Assembly (NCBI RefSeq): GCF_010015445.1
Contig: NC_053134.1
Coordinates: 12,354,080-12,418,079 of the forward strand
From: Perca fluviatilis
Taxonomy: Eukaryota > Chordata > Actinopteri > Perciformes > Percidae
Direction of reading: 5' to 3'
DNA: 64,000 nucleotides
The notes below the pieces were generated by a model. It did not search any database. It was given only the letters and a program-made list of their open reading frames with translations, and was not told the DNA's origin. Below, in pieces: positions 1 to 53,665 of this stretch (within the stretch, counting starts at the first letter, position 1; each line of letters opens with the position of its first letter). The translations under genes and the position numbers were made by a program.

Positions 1-600
1 AGTGCTACTTGAAATAAAAGCCATCATACAAGATATGAACTTTGGCCATAGCTTTGGGTCAGTGACTTCGTCTCTGTGTGGAAAGAAGTCCTTCCTCAGG
101 TTCAGGGCTCCTCATCAGCAAAACAGTTCACAGTTTATTCACACGCTCCATGTAGTGTGTGCTATCTTATGAATGCTTAACACTCTATAGTCACAGTCTC
201 TTGGGACTTAAGAGACATCCTGTTTAAAAAAATGAGAGAGAGACAAGTATTAAAAGTAACTCTCTGGAATTGACTACTATTTCAGCTCATTTCCATTCAG
301 GTAAGCTTTAGTGAAATCATGCTAAAAGCATGCTGCTCAGAAATGCTGTCCTGTCTCATGCTTGGTAATGTCCCTATGATGGTTTATTTTCATTCCCACT
401 GTATTCACATTAGCCTTATACAAGCATGTGCACATTTTTTAGCACTGGTGAAAATTTCATAGGAAGTAGAAAGAAGAAAATATGATTTCAGGCGTCTTGT
501 GTTAAGTTTATATAAAAAAGATTTGCATTCCAAGACATGCGAGGGGCTTCAGAAACATTCAGTTAAGATTCAAGTCTTTCAAATCAAATCAAAGCTCTAC
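1..600. other. Intron sequence left of the last exon found
   Basis: AT-rich and unique-looking. No Gly-X-Y exon, Kunitz-type Cys pattern or other exon with both splice signals was found on the minus strand. The downstream part of the collagen gene must lie beyond position 1. Confidence 0.5.
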
Positions 601-39911
<39,311 letters not shown>

Positions 39912-41311
39912 CTGAAAGTGGATAGATGAATAGAGAGAGAGAAAAAAAAGTCATTAGAGGAACCCAAAGATAAAACATAATCAGCCATTTGTAATTTGTA
40001 AAGGACTCATGACTCTTCTTGAGTTATAGTTTTCTTGCATACCTCCAGTGTTAAATACATTTATGTACAAGGAAGAAATTCTTGTTACAGAGTTTTGACC
40101 TAGGCTGCAGACTTTCAACTGATTACTGATACATTTTACACGTCATGTCAATAAAACTTAAATGACACTTGGCTGTGTGCAACTGAATCTCATCGATCAC
40201 TGTCAGCAATTACATGAAATTATCTACACAATCAAAAATAAATCAAATTCTTTTCTTTTTCATTTATTGGTAAAAATTTAGGCCAATGTACATTAGGTTA
40301 GTATGATGTTGTACTCGCTCCCACCATTATCTGTACAGTCCCGGTAAACAATGTCCAATATGAACCCAGCTATTAAAAGCAGTTATTGGGAAGTCTAAAC
40401 ATTAAAGGATTTACCCCATTTCATAAATGAAAAGCAAATCCTTTGACATCTCTTAAATAGAAATGAGTTACCACTGAAGGTACCTACATTTTTTCCATAC
40501 AAACAAAGGCATAGCTAGTCAATCCTCTAAGTGTTTACTGGCATTTTCTTGGAGGGCTAGGCTAAGCATAAAACATGACCAGACGATAATGAATAAGTAT
40601 AATGTAACATTATGGTAGTTTTTACTGGAAAAAAATCTTAAAACTAACATAAAATTCTTATTTATTATATGTCTGCTATTAAGACCATGTTTGCTCTACA
40701 AATTGGTGTTGATAAGAGCATGTAATATAAAAGGAATCAAAACTGTGAGTATTTAGTTACTTATTTCTCTAAAATAATAAGGCCCAAAAATACCTAACTG
40801 CTGGGCTTGCTTCCCAACAGACACACATTAATACATGTGAAAAGCTAAAGCTGTGAATATGGAAATGTATTTTATGAGGAAGGAAGATAAAGTGTCTTAT
40901 CTTACATTACTGAAGAGCCAAAAGCATCAAGACTTGAAAATGACCGTTCATAAGGGCTGCCATGATTTGATTTATGCTACTTTTAGTCAGATTTTGTGCT
41001 GCTGGATGAATGTGCTATTTGGACTGAAGACAAAACTGGAAAACCTTAGGTTCAAGTAGCTTGAAGGGAAGAGATGCACATTCCATCACAAAATCAGTAA
41101 ATTCAAGCGGCATGACAGTTTCAAGGAAGGTCTTGTATGATTCTACAGGTGCAAAAGATGCTCAACCAAACCTCTGGACAGTGTGCACCTGTCCCAGACT
41201 GAGGATAACCTAAACTCCCTGAGGGCCTGCAATGCCATGGAACTCACAATGCAGAGGTGATTATCTACAGAGCTAAGGCCGAGGCAGCATGGCTAAGCAC
41301 TTCCAATGTGC

Positions 41312-41394
<83 letters not shown>
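41312..41394. repeat. (GT)n microsatellite
   Basis: About 40 uninterrupted GT units. Confidence 0.95.
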
Positions 41395-41396
<2 letters not shown>

Positions 41397-43199
41397 CAAT
41401 TGGTCAAAATCTTTGAGCCCCATGGCAAATCTGCCATAACGGACACCAAGTGTGTCTAATTATAGTTTCCACCTGCCCTCTGTTATATTTTGTGTATATG
41501 TGTGTGTTTCATTGTTGAACTACAACCTGGTGACACACCGTTGCAAATTTGTGGAAAAAAGGCACCATGTGAACTCTGTGCATTCCAAAATGTGGTGGTG
41601 TTAAAAAATTGCTTATATATCATGTCTCTAATGCATGTTTTTTTCCTAAACTACATACAAGGCGCAAGACACTCACATTATGTTTTCTTTTTACCAATAC
41701 TTGATAAATGAAGACGGTCTTTGGCAGTGTTTCAAAGAAATGACGGGTAAAGGACAGGTACATTTGGACAGATGAGTCTCACTGGTGACAGCACAGTTGT
41801 TGTTCACAGCAGTCTACTGTACATGAGGCGATAGTATTGGCTGTCCCAGAGTAAATGGAGGTCCAGGCAGTAACACTCTGGGATACAGAAAAACCTGCTG
41901 TTTGTCTTCCTTGACAGACAAAGAAACCTTCAGGTTAGCATGAAAGAGATTTTCCCGAAGGCTACGGCTTTAGACTTATACACACTAATACACAGAGCGG
42001 AGGAAATCAGTCCCTTTGAAACATTGCAGCTGCTAAAGCATATTATCTAAAATTTCAGTATGGAAGTATACTGCAATAAGTAAGGTACTGTATTGTATCT
42101 TTACTACATTTATGCTGCTCAATGGTCCACCTCGAATTCAGCTTAAGTGTTGAGTGTTAAAAACCTTTTCTTAAATGTGTACTAAGGAATGTATCCATAC
42201 AAAAATCTGCAACAACATTCAGTTAAGTGAGTATAATCAATGCCTAAGTAGAGTAAATCCAACACTTAAATCGCACTGGCAAAGAAATCATGCAGTAGTA
42301 ACGGATTATCCCATTTGAAATGTATAAACCTCCATCAGAGAGCAACACGTTTAATGCATTAACTGTGATCTGGGAAATGGTTCGTGCTGCTATGTTTTAC
42401 ATTAGCTTGCTAACTCCCACACATCTGCACATACTGTATGTGTGCATGTGTGCCTAAGTGTCTGTGCATGTGTATGCACTGTATGGGCATGGGGTTTTGC
42501 AAATTCATAAGCCTAACATCAAAGTGAGATTTGCCTTCACTCAACTTCTATACATGAGATGAAAATATAACAGATTTCTTCTGGCTTTTGATTCACATTC
42601 CATCCGTCAAGCTGTCTACCCATACATCACTTCCAATGTTTCATTATGAGAGCATATTTCAACTATAAATTAATATGATAAAACTATTTAAAAAAATCTG
42701 ATCAATGTCAACCAATCTGAATTCCATAAAATTCCTCAGTGTGATTTCACCACCTGGTATGACAAAACCAGAATGGCTTAAGGCTGATTCGAGAAAGCTG
42801 GCTGAACTCTAAGTCACATGGCCAAAAAAAACTACTCTCCCCCTTGCATACCAATGCAGATATGTCTCTGCATGTATCTTCTTAACTAAAGTGCAGAGAG
42901 GACAAATGTGTGGTTTGATGAATGACAGCGGATACAGAGTTACTGTCTCTCCTTCAGCGGGATGAAGCAGCTTCAACTTGATGAAACAATTTGTGAAAGC
43001 TTTTTTTTTGCTGTCATCATAGGCCAAAGGTGGCAGAAGCTTCCTGAGGCAAGCAGAGATAAAGATAAAGCTGAAAATAAAAGAGCCTTGGTTTTAGCTT
43101 GACATAAATGTGTTTCTGAGTTCATCCAAATTATTTTGAAAAGATTCAATGAAGTTAAAATGTGACCCACCCCTACAGAACTTACAATAAGACAAAGAA

Positions 43200-43700
43200 T
43201 CTTGCCATGCTAGCAGCTCTGAGGCACAGAAGTGTTTTGAGGTAAATGCTAACATCAGGATACTAACATGCTGATATTTCACAGGTATAATGTTTACCAT
43301 GTTCACCATCTTAGTTCAGCCTGTTAGCATGCTAACATTTGCTAATTAACACTAAACATAAAGAACAACAGAGGATGTTGGGAGTTAGAATTCCGTTAGT
43401 TTTGCAGGAATTTGGTCATAAACCTAAAGGGCAAATATTTGGCATGATGGTGGTGTACTATGTGCAATGTCTTTTATATGTGTGTTTTTATCTTTTTATT
43501 GGTTTTTATGTTGTTTTTATTTATTTTATTTACTGTTGCTGCACTGATTGCCACCACCGTAATTTCATTGTTTTCCTACAATGACAATAAAATATCTTAG
43601 GAGAAGTCAGGGGATTACCAAAGTTTTTGCAATTTATCCACTAGGGACCATAAATGCCTCTACAAAATTTCAGGGCGATAACTACTATTTTGAGAGATTT
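43200..43700. mobile_element. Interspersed repeat, family uncertain
   Basis: Wording such as TTAGCATGCTAACATTTGCT, GTCAGGGGATTACCAAAG and a CAATGACAATAAAATAT tail matches repeats I recall as widespread in fish. Probably a composite of two elements. Limits approximate. Confidence 0.5.
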
Positions 43701-44084
43701 CCGTCTGGACCAAAGTGATGGACTTCCCAACTGATAAAAATACATTGCCATCCACATAGTCATGCTACAACTCCCAGATCATTCCGACAATATCTCAAGA
43801 CATTCCTGCAATGTCTGTGATCATAAGCCTGAGTCAAATACTCAGACAAAATGCTCGCAATGATCCCACATAAAAAAACAACAACATGTGCACAAGACTG
43901 CATCCATCACTCACACCACAGTGGGATCACAAGCACTTTGTCCAGCCTCGTCAAGGAGAAATGTCTGTATTGTGTGTCTGAGACCTTTAGTTTATCACTG
44001 CCCCGAGAGGATTAAATAATTTTACAAAATAAAGTTTATTGTCACTGGCCCTGATTCTCCCTTTCTGTTCCCTATCTCCTTTTA

Positions 44085-44087
<3 letters not shown>

Positions 44088-44153
<66 letters not shown>
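44088..44153. repeat. (CA)n microsatellite
   Basis: About 32 CA units. Confidence 0.95.
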
Positions 44154-44154
<1 letters not shown>

Positions 44155-44399
44155 CACATGCCCTGCAAGCCTAACTGCACGTCAGCTATTTCTACATAAT
44201 GGCATTTTCCACCTCACCACTTCACAGGATGGATTATCCCCATAGGGAAACTGGTAACAGTGAAAAAGCACACACACAGACACACACACACAGCTCATAT
44301 CTACAATGCATGATAGTTGATGTCTTTGGTACAATGACATTAGATCTACAGGTAAAATACACACACAAGCAAATAAGAGCACAAACAGCATACTGTCTT

Positions 44400-45543
44400 A
44401 GGGCCCTATTTTAACGATCTGAAACGCAAGTATCAAACGTGAAACGCAAGTAGCTTTGTGGGCGGACCTCGGGCGCTGTTGCTATTATAACGGCGGGATA
44501 AATGACTCTTGCGCCCGACGCAAATCTAAAATGGGTTGGTCTGAAGTAGCTAGGTGTGGTTTGGGCGTAACGTGCAATAAACCAATCAGAGCGTCATCTC
44601 ACATTCCCTTTAAGAGCAGGCGCGCTTGTTCCATGGTGGATTGCTATTATAACGGCGGAATTGCCTGGCGCACGCCAGCGGGAGCTGTCCAAGATGCGGC
44701 AAAGTAATAAATGCGCATCTTGGCCGGGTGGCGATGTTGCTGCGGCCTCTCGGGCGCATCTCCTCAAGTCTGGAGAGGATTGCTGCAGCCATGGAGCGTG
44801 GGCCTCCAAACGCACCACCTGCACGTGTTGTGCCCCTTCCTCCTCCCCCAACTCCATCTCCATCCACCCGCTCCACCAGGAGCGGATCGCGCATTGCCAC
44901 TCCCGGAACAGAATCCGCCGGAGTGTCCAATCCCACCGTAGTTCAACATCTCCATCTCCTTAATTCCTCTAATATTTCCTCATTTATGTCATCGACACAT
45001 CCATGATTCATGGAAATGTTGTGTAAAACACAACAAACCACAAAGAATTCTGCGACTTTTTGAGGATTACTGTAAAGTGCCTCCTGACCTATCCAAACAC
45101 CTTATAAGCGCATTTTCAGTAATATTTTTCTTTGTAATTATTTATGATTTGCAAAAATGGGAACTGCATGCGTCCGTGTAGATGAGAGAAGCAAAATGTA
45201 TGCGCGTTGTGCACACGCTACATTATGGCCAAGCATGCGCCCCTAAAATAGCATCTGAATAACGCGCTACTGACTTCAGACTAGCGCTACTGACTTTAGA
45301 CCAGGTTTTTCCTGGTCAGTGGCGGAATTGTTTTCTGAAACTGCAAAATAGCACTAGGGAACGTTTGCGCCAGAACACGCCTCCTCTTTTCGCTGAACCG
45401 CCCCGGGAGCGCAAATACATTCCCTAATTTACCGACGTGCGTCTGTGGAGGGAAAAGTCTGCTGTGCGTCGGGTGCAAAATAGGAATGATACATGCGTCA
45501 GTGTACAAAGGCAATTGCACTGAGTGCAAGATAGTGCCCTTAA
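44400..45543. mobile_element. PIF/Harbinger-like element remnant
   Basis: Left end GGGCCCTATTTTAACG and right end GATAGTGCCC are imperfect inverted repeats, each bordered by TTA, the 3-bp target typical of PIF/Harbinger. The interior is GC-richer than its surroundings (44600-44950). GCTATTATAACGGCGG occurs twice (about 44480 and 44643), suggesting an internal duplication or nested insertion. Confidence 0.6.
44728..45003 (+). pseudogene. Decayed ORF inside the Harbinger-like element
   Basis: A 92-codon frame with GRISSSLERIAAAMERGPP and then a Pro-rich stretch. A Leu/Ile-rich helix ending in AAAMER recalls the C-terminal part of the Myb/SANT-like partner protein of Harbinger elements (NAIF1-like), but this is a guess from pattern. 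It lacks the Myb domain and is not expected to work. Confidence 0.35.
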
Positions 45544-47415
45544 TGTCACTTTGCATTTGCAGTCAACCCACACAAACAAGTCTGTGCATGGTAGGAAAAC
45601 CTCCCGTATTCATTTCACATAGTTTCATCTCCTGACAACGCTCTTATAAACAACCTGGTATGATCTTATTATTCATGTTTACGTATGCACCAACAACCAA
45701 TTCAAATTCCTTGTAAGTGTTATAATAATGCAATTAATCATTTTCTGATTCTGATCATGATGAATACACTAGAGCTGACATGACTGTAAATGCATATCTT
45801 GTTTTTATGCTCCTATTAAGTTTGGAGGTGTACAAATGTTGCATGCCAAAGACAAACACACAAATGCTCATGCCAAAGACAAACACACACATGCATGCAT
45901 TCAGGACATCTGCACTGCATGGGCAGAGTGTGTATTTGTAAGTGCATGTTCTTAGAATGAGTGGAATGGCACATTAGCAGCAATTACTGTACCTTATCCC
46001 ATAAAGGCAAGTCAGACAACAATAAAATGGGCAAACAACAAGCACTAATATCAGACGTAATACTGTTTAAGGGAAATTGTACTGTAAGAAGCAGCAGTAA
46101 AGGCTCAGAACCAAAAGTGTTGGCCTTAATCCAGACACTTAGGCTGTAAAAAGGGTGTCTGGGCAGTTAAGAATTCAAAACTACTCAGTAAAGCTCCATA
46201 TTAAAGTGCAGTTAAAGTAATGCGTTTTGACTATGGCCCTAAAATGGGCCCACACAATTTCACTTACCAATGCAGACAAGTGAATCATTATTATCCTCCC
46301 AATCCAGGTGACTTCTTGGCGGTCGTCAGGGGAAAAATACTCCCTAAAATACACAAAAAGGTGTTATCCAAGTCAGGGGACAAAAAAAAAGTCTGGAATT
46401 GATATTGTATTCCTGCAGAGGCTGTTATCAGAGATAATCGACTGAATGTTACATGAGAATCAATGTGCGTTATCTGTGTGTTTGTGTGTCGGAGTGAAAG
46501 AGGAGGTGGGTGTGTTTGAATGTGTGTAAAAGTGAATGAATGACAGGGACTTTCTTTCCTGGGTTCTGCTGTAGTGCAGAAAAGTTTGGGAAGAGGGGTG
46601 GGGGTGAAGCTGCTGCAACCTGTTGGCTCATAGAGAGAGAGAGACAGAAAGGGAGAGGTGGGGGTTACTGATGAGCTTTGACCTACTACTGTTCTACAGT
46701 GCATGTATGTAGTGCATGGAGGCATAGACACAGACAGCTAAGCTTTCACCGCAGGGTAAAAGAATAAGCAGTTAAGTGAAACGATGTTAAGGACTTGGAG
46801 GTTAAGTCTACCATCACCCACATACTGTATATTGAATCTGGCTTGAGTAATGAATCTGAAAATCCACCAATAACTGCCTTGACATACTTGTAGACAGAAG
46901 GCAACCCTTAAACAACCTCTGCAAATAGTTGCGGTAATAATTTTCAAGATTTGACACCTTACCAATCTTTTACTGCTTGTTTAATTTGGCTGTTTCACAT
47001 GGCAATACAATATGTAGTGATTCATTAAACCACATTTGCACACTACATTTACACAACATCGCCATTAATCCTAACACAAGATGTATGTAACGTCACATAG
47101 GCAAAATACCTGATGATAAAAGCACCAAACACAGCATGTTGGAGCATGTGTTCTTGTATTTTCTACATAACTCTATAGTCAAGGTTTGTATACTCACACA
47201 CATATAACCAATCAAAATAGCTTATAGAGCAAACACCTTCTTAAAAAAGAAAGAAGAGGCAAGATGATAAATCTGTCGTGTTTTACAAGCTGCTCTCAGT
47301 TTGTGTGTCTCGCTGTGTTGAGGGGCATTGGGTCACTTTTAATGGTGGACCCTAGGAATGTGGTTACTAGTTTAATAGGGTTTAGCCAGGTGTCAGTCTT
47401 GACATCCTATAACTC

Positions 47416-47418
<3 letters not shown>

Positions 47419-47472
<54 letters not shown>
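47419..47472. repeat. (CA)n microsatellite
   Basis: About 27 CA units. Confidence 0.95.
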
Positions 47473-47475
<3 letters not shown>

Positions 47476-49545
47476 CTATTAAGCTGGGAAAGCTGTGGGT
47501 TCTGGCAGAGATGCAGATTTAGATGGAGTAGAGATGTGAAGCATATGCAATGATGCTATTGGTAACACTCTAGAGCATCCATTCCCAACTCTCACGGGGA
47601 TACAGAATGACAATGTCTTTATTTCAATTCACCTGTATACTGCGAATGCATTAGCACGACCAGATTCCAAACAAAAAACTTGTAGATAATGACTCGTGCT
47701 GTAGCTGCATCAGTTAAAAGACATAGATGTCACATCCGGCCCCTGTGCCTAGGTCATGTTTTTGTTTTTTCCCCTCACATTCAGTGTTTTATTTTGTATA
47801 CTTCCTGTTTTAATTTGAAACTCATCATCTGTTTCTGTTGCAGGTCACTTGCCTTATTGTCTTTATCTGCCTTCCTGCCTTTGTGTGATTACCTGCCTCG
47901 CTCTAATGTCCTGTACCTGTGTGTAATTGTCTCCCCTCCTCCCTCAAGTATATACACTCCCTTTCCCTTTGTTCAGTGAAAAATATTTTGTGTATCCGCC
48001 CCATGATTCGGATCTACTCGAAAATGTAATGGGTTCTTCCTTGGCCCATGCCAACAGCCTTCCACCAAGTTATATGAAAATCGGGCCAATAGTTTTTCTG
48101 TAATCCTGCTGACAGACAGACAAACCAACAAACCAACAGACAAACAAACAAACGGACAAACCAAACCCAAAACACAACCTCCTTATAAATGTAAATGTAT
48201 TTTACTAGACAACCAAAATGTCATCTTCTTCTTACAATGAGATATAGCAGGCTGATCGAACTTCAAAGCTATAGCATGTCTCAGTACTTCCCAGATGCCA
48301 TGGCCACACATAGTGAAACTATTTCAATTCCTACAAAGGAGGTGTGTGTTTTAAATGTTTGTATGATGCTTTTTAAATGTTCCCTCTGCAGTCTTAGTGG
48401 AGGAAATTGTAAAACTGAGGGCTGCTTCTGCTTTCATAAGCATGCATATACTCTTAGCAAAGGAGCATTTTCATCAAGTGCACATAGGTTTTTTTTCTTA
48501 TCTGTCCAATTTCATGTTCTAGTGACTTACTGTGAATGTTACATCGGTATGTCAAAGCGTTGTGTCAGTAGCAGTGCAGAGTAGGTCAAACTCACATGGT
48601 TGTTAATTCAAACTACATGTGGCTACAGTTTGAATGAATTTCAGAAGCCAATGACAGGCCTCCCTTCATGCATCCTTTTCTGCATTCATATTAAAGGAGT
48701 TTTCATCAATTCTTCTTAAGGGTGCTCCAGGAGTGCAGCACCAATCATATAAAAGGAGGAACTTCTACAGAGAAGATGATATACTGATGTATGGCAAAAG
48801 GTGGAACTGTATATTCTGGTTTGGCCTCAGGGCTGTCTGAGTTACGTGCTGCCCTGCTGCTGACCCTCAGCATATGTTAAGGAAGTTCAGTAGGGCACAT
48901 CAATCAGGTACATTCTCACTAGACAGTCAAAGGTGAGTGTGTCTGTGCGTTTATCTCTCTGAGCAGTACAGCAGTGTTGGATACTGTAAATTGGGGCTCA
49001 GTGTGAAGGGAAGCTGCGAGTGTCAATACTGACAGCGTTTTAGGAGAACATAACCTTAACGCACCACATCAACATCTTACACCACTTTAGTCTTGATAGC
49101 TTCCCTGGCTCAATTACGTAATAGGTGAATACGCCTAGTTGTCTTTTAGCAGCAGGTGTGATTAGAAATAAAAGGTGTTTTGGACCTGTTGGGGTATTCA
49201 GACGGGGAATATTAACAAGCCTTGTCTGAGCTAATTGCACTCCTTCTCCACCTGGGCCTACATATCCCCTCCTTGTCACGAGAGGTGCCGGCACAAAAGT
49301 GAGCTTTGATTAAATTCATGCTGTAGTCTAACCAGAAAACAATCACGTGCATTGGGAGTCAAGAGTAAGAAGAAAAGAAAAAAAGAGGCAGCAAAAGCAC
49401 AGTAAATTAGCAAAGCCATGAGGAGTTGAGCCGGAAGGGTGTGTGAGTTGGGTTATTATGGCTGAGTGGGAGAACTGGGAGTAAATATGTTAGGCAAAAG
49501 AATAAAAAACTGTTTGCACAGAGGGGTATGTACGTGCCAATATTT

Positions 49546-49549
<4 letters not shown>

Positions 49550-49624
<75 letters not shown>

Positions 49625-49632
49625 TGTGTGTG
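49550..49632. repeat. (GT)n microsatellite
   Basis: About 40 GT units with one TATG break. Confidence 0.95.
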
Positions 49633-50721
49633 GTCGTCATTTATTTGGAATCCAATGGGCTGGGCAACTTTACTGACAGTCTAATAAAAATCTCACTCAC
49701 ATGCAGTAAATCCTTGGTCATACCATAGCTTCTTCTGAGTGGGAATGGAACTTTTCTCACCATCCTTTCCTTTCCTAAAATGCAGATAGGAAAAAAGAAC
49801 TCTTTTATGTGACAGTTCCCTTTTCTTAAAAGCCATATCAATTCCATAACTACTGTGTTACTGGCGAGGCCACTGATGATGTACGAAATGGAGGTACAAG
49901 TGGGTATAATGACTAGAATTAATATTCTGTTTGGAAAATCCTTGGTCATTCACCATTCATGCCTCGTGGCAGCTTTTCAAGGAGCTTCTACTTTTTAATT
50001 TGATTAAATACAGATTGAATGCATTTCTGAAATCTTCATTTCTCCACCTCCTTTTTTTGCTCGACTGGTTCCATCACAGAGGTTATGAGAATCAAACATT
50101 GCTTTAGCCGCTGGTTATAAGGCACTCTGTTAATTGTGTTATTTCTCACATGGCACTTTAATTATGTAAAGTTGAGGCTTTCAGTTTGAAATTCAAAATT
50201 GATTAATTCTTTATACAGTGTTCCATATAATTGGCAGTATATATTATAGTAATATCAGTAGCTTGAGCTTAAACGGAGATAGTACAGTGTTTTTTTCTGA
50301 AATGTATTAGTAACTGAGCTGAACTTTGACCACCTACACTTTGAACATTTTACAATTAAACTTTTACAATCAGGACATGCCACCTGCTGCGGCAGTGTGA
50401 AATCAGCCTTGGATGCTTGTTTTCCCCATGCTGGTATTTCATTTTATTTTCGCTCCTGTCTCCTTTTAATGTAACTATTGATAGACTGACAGCATGATAT
50501 GCATGATGCTTGTATCAGTTTCGGTTTAATGCTGTCAGTGTTGGCACATTTGTTGGAGTTTCACACCAGGAAGATGGGCAGTCTTTCTCTGGCCGCAGGC
50601 TAATGCAATTCTGACTCGCATCCATAAACCATACAAGCTGGGCAGAATGCCCACTGCTGCCAACTACAAAAAGATCTGCTCTGTGTCAAGCCTTTTAGCA
50701 TTACAAACATACGTGCTAACA

Positions 50722-50743
50722 CATGCACACACACCGCACGCAC

Positions 50744-50806
<63 letters not shown>
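50722..50806. repeat. (CA)n microsatellite
   Basis: Starts with interrupted CACACGCA units, then about 32 CA units. Confidence 0.95.
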
Positions 50807-50809
<3 letters not shown>

Positions 50810-52008
50810 GAAAGAAAGACGTATATTCATATGGTGTATACAAACTCGGTGCTTGCTCTTGCAGACATTTTTTGTCATGATAAATTCATTTCACAAACCA
50901 CGCGACTTCCCGTCTCCGACTGAGATACGAGCTGTCATGGCAACAGAAGAAAACAGCGGTTTCAGCATGAGGGCTGGTTTGTTGGGACAAGCTGCACCAG
51001 AGCAGAGAATTGAGATGCAGCCTCAAGTCTGGGCTGAAAGAATTAGTCATGAGCGTGTGTCCAATTACCACTCTGAAGCCAACAAAGGATATCAAAATAA
51101 TGAACAAAACCAGTTCTTCACTGTGCTTAAGAAGACACAGTGTCACAGTAAATCCAATATTTAACACAAAGAGTCAGAGAGCTACAGATATACATGTATA
51201 AATGTGAGTCAATAACCTCACAGAAACAAAGATTCTTGGCCCACAATTGAGACTTCTTTCTTAACATAAAAATAAATGATACTGATTCTGTTTGCAAATT
51301 GAAGACCAGAGATTAAAATCGGTGTATGATTGACAATATCAGATTGTACGTTAATAAGCTATAGTACATAGTATCATGATTATACAGATTAAACTGAAAT
51401 GTAAGGCTGCCATTATGTTAATTATAGACATACGATTATGATTAGAGGATTTAAAAAGCCATTCAGTAAGTTAAAATGCTGTAGATCGTGTAGCAACAGT
51501 TTATACACTGTCATGAATGTGCAGTAGCTCACAGAGATCATGTCTGTTGATAACAAAAGACAACCCTTGCATCTCAGAAGCGTGAGTGTGTGTCTGACCT
51601 GGAGAGATGCTTTACATGCCTGTGAGATTTTTAGGAACTAGACAACCCCTGAATGTCAAAGGGCAGCAGCTGTCCACAACTGCCCTTTGAATCTTTCAGA
51701 GACAGAGGGAGACAGGGAATGAGGTCAAAATAGGAGTTATGGCACTGAGCCACTTTTCATCAGGGGTAGGCATATGTTTCCGACCGTCATGACTATGTGT
51801 CTGTCACTCAGACAGAAAAAGTTTACAACTGATGGAAGCGCTGTAATCACCTTCACAGCTCAAAGCAGAGGAAGAATCTTCAAGAATCAAGTTGCATGAA
51901 GTCATCCCTCTCTGTCTGCATACTCCAACACTCACACAGGATTTGACTGAACTTGTTGAAGCAATGTCTAAAGACAATTTTAATTGTGCATATATGGTTA
52001 AGCTTTGC

Positions 52009-52535
52009 TTAAAGGTCCCATGGCATAAACATTTCACTTTATGAGTTTTTTTTAACATTAATATGAGTTCCCCTAGCCTGCTTATGGTCCCCCAGTGGCT
52101 AGAAATGGTGATAGGTGTAAAATGAGCCCTGGGTATCCTGCTTTGCCTTTGAGAAAATGAAAGCTCAGATCTGGAATCTTCCCTTTATGACATCATAAGG
52201 GGAAAGGTTACCTCCCCTTTCTCTGCTTTGCCTGCCCAGAGAATTTGGCACGCTCATGAGAAAGAGAGAGACATCATGGCTTGCAAACGAGTGAAGCATG
52301 GCAGTTGGTCAAGGCCACACCCCCACCCTCCACCTTGCCCCCCCCTCAATAGCATTTAAAGCTACAGACACAGAAATGGCACGTCCTAAGGAAAGCTCAT
52401 TGTGGGACTGGCTCGTAGTGGCTGTAATTCTGCACCAAGGCTGAATTTCGGGAAAGAGACTTCAGATACAGTATTAGGGGACCACTAAGGTCTATATAAA
52501 AGCATCCAAAAAGCAGCATGTCATAGGACCTTTAA
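52009..52535 (+). mobile_element. TTAA-flanked MITE, copy 2, complete
   Basis: Flanked by TTAA on both sides. Ends AGGTCCCATGGCAT and ATGTCATAGGACCT are imperfect inverted repeats. TTAA duplication suggests piggyBac. About 527 bp, no coding frame. Copy 1 at 4983-5296 matches its left 60 per cent. Confidence 0.82.
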
Positions 52536-53665
52536 GGGGAAAAGAAAACCCTTCAATTGATGGCGCCATCATTCATTTATCCAAGTGTCGTTTTACATTA
52601 TTCGTCAGCCAGGGTGCCTGCATGCTGCACTTCATTATACGGACTGCTACAGAGTCCTCTCACTTGGCATTCCAAACATTTGGCTGTAAAGCACAAACAA
52701 CAGTGAGATCAAGCTAATTACATGTAAATCCAGGTGTTTCTGTGAACGGCTCCCGCTTGGAAAAAGCATGGGAATTTAGACTAAACTCTGCCAATTAAAC
52801 TCAACCTATTTTAAGAGTACATGGGTAAGGTAGTACTGACAGTATGTTGAGGTGAATGCTTAACACAGGCAACCTCTGTACAACACTTCTGGCAGAAAAT
52901 GATAGAAAACATTTTGTGGTAATTGTTGAATACCTGAATTTAGAATTTATATTCATGCTGATACAATATACATACATACATACATACATACAATTTTAGA
53001 AACATTGTTGCTGTTCTGTATATTCACATATTCTTGCCCAGCTAATCCAGACTGTTTGTACTGATCCTTTGTAAAAACACACTATTTATTAAAACCAAAG
53101 ACAGTTCCGTTATTAAGGTTATTAAGATTGTGTTGAAGGAGTTTGCTGCACAACTTTTTATTCTGTGCTTTTTCTGCACTGCTAAACCTAATCCAGCTTT
53201 AGTGAACAGAGCAGAATTGGATTTAACTGAGTTCACAGAGCAGGACTGTGAAGGACAATAACAGAGTTTACTCAGGTACTCAGTATAGTCCCATTAGTAC
53301 TGGAATAGAACCATTTTTTGATGAAAGTAGCCTGAAATGTAAATTTGGATAAAAGACATGTAAGTCAGTGCTCAGTACTTTCTGACTTACCTGCCCTGCG
53401 GCTCTCCATCCCAAGCACATTTGTTTCTACTGAAGACATATATTTTTGAGAACAGTTCATGAATACGTATATTCATTTAAAAAAAAGCTGAATAACTTCC
53501 TGGGCACTGTAGTTTTTACCAAACTTCGCTCAAACAAAAGGAATTTGTGCATTTGTTTCGGGACTATTTTCAACGGTGGATTAACATACATACAATACAT
53601 ACACACGTTTTCTTTGTGTTGGAATTTTAAACTCCGGTCGATTTATGAGGACTATGGTTAACTGC

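Larger units (their letters stand above)
39912..44400. other. 5' flank of the collagen gene, no gene seen
   Basis: Should contain the promoter and at least one non-coding exon, since a 3' splice site ends at 39912, but I could not place them. Contains (GT)n at 41312-41394, an interspersed fish repeat at 43200-43700 and (CA)n at 44088-44153. Open frames here are short and lack similarity to anything I recognise. Confidence 0.5.
45544..52008. other. Intergenic stretch, no gene seen
   Basis: Contains three (CA)/(GT) tracts (47419, 49550, 50722) and a retroposon-like fragment at about 48010-48135 (wording CCACCAAGTTATATGAAAAT and then a CAAACAAAC tail). The 129-codon frame at 48195-48584 has no recognisable domain or splice context. 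Confidence 0.5.

Noticed and set aside
1..600. Kunitz domain or C-terminal exon
   Set aside because: No Cys pattern and no frame with splice signals; the end of the gene lies outside the window.
44594..44936. Minus-strand frames opposite the Harbinger-like ORF
   Set aside because: Shadows of the GC-rich plus-strand frame; no similarity seen.
46291..46731. 146-codon minus-strand frame
   Set aside because: Low-complexity Thr/Pro/His wording from CA-rich DNA; no domain, start context or exon signals.
48195..48584. 129-codon plus-strand frame
   Set aside because: No recognisable domain, no neighbours in frame and no splice or promoter signals; likely chance.
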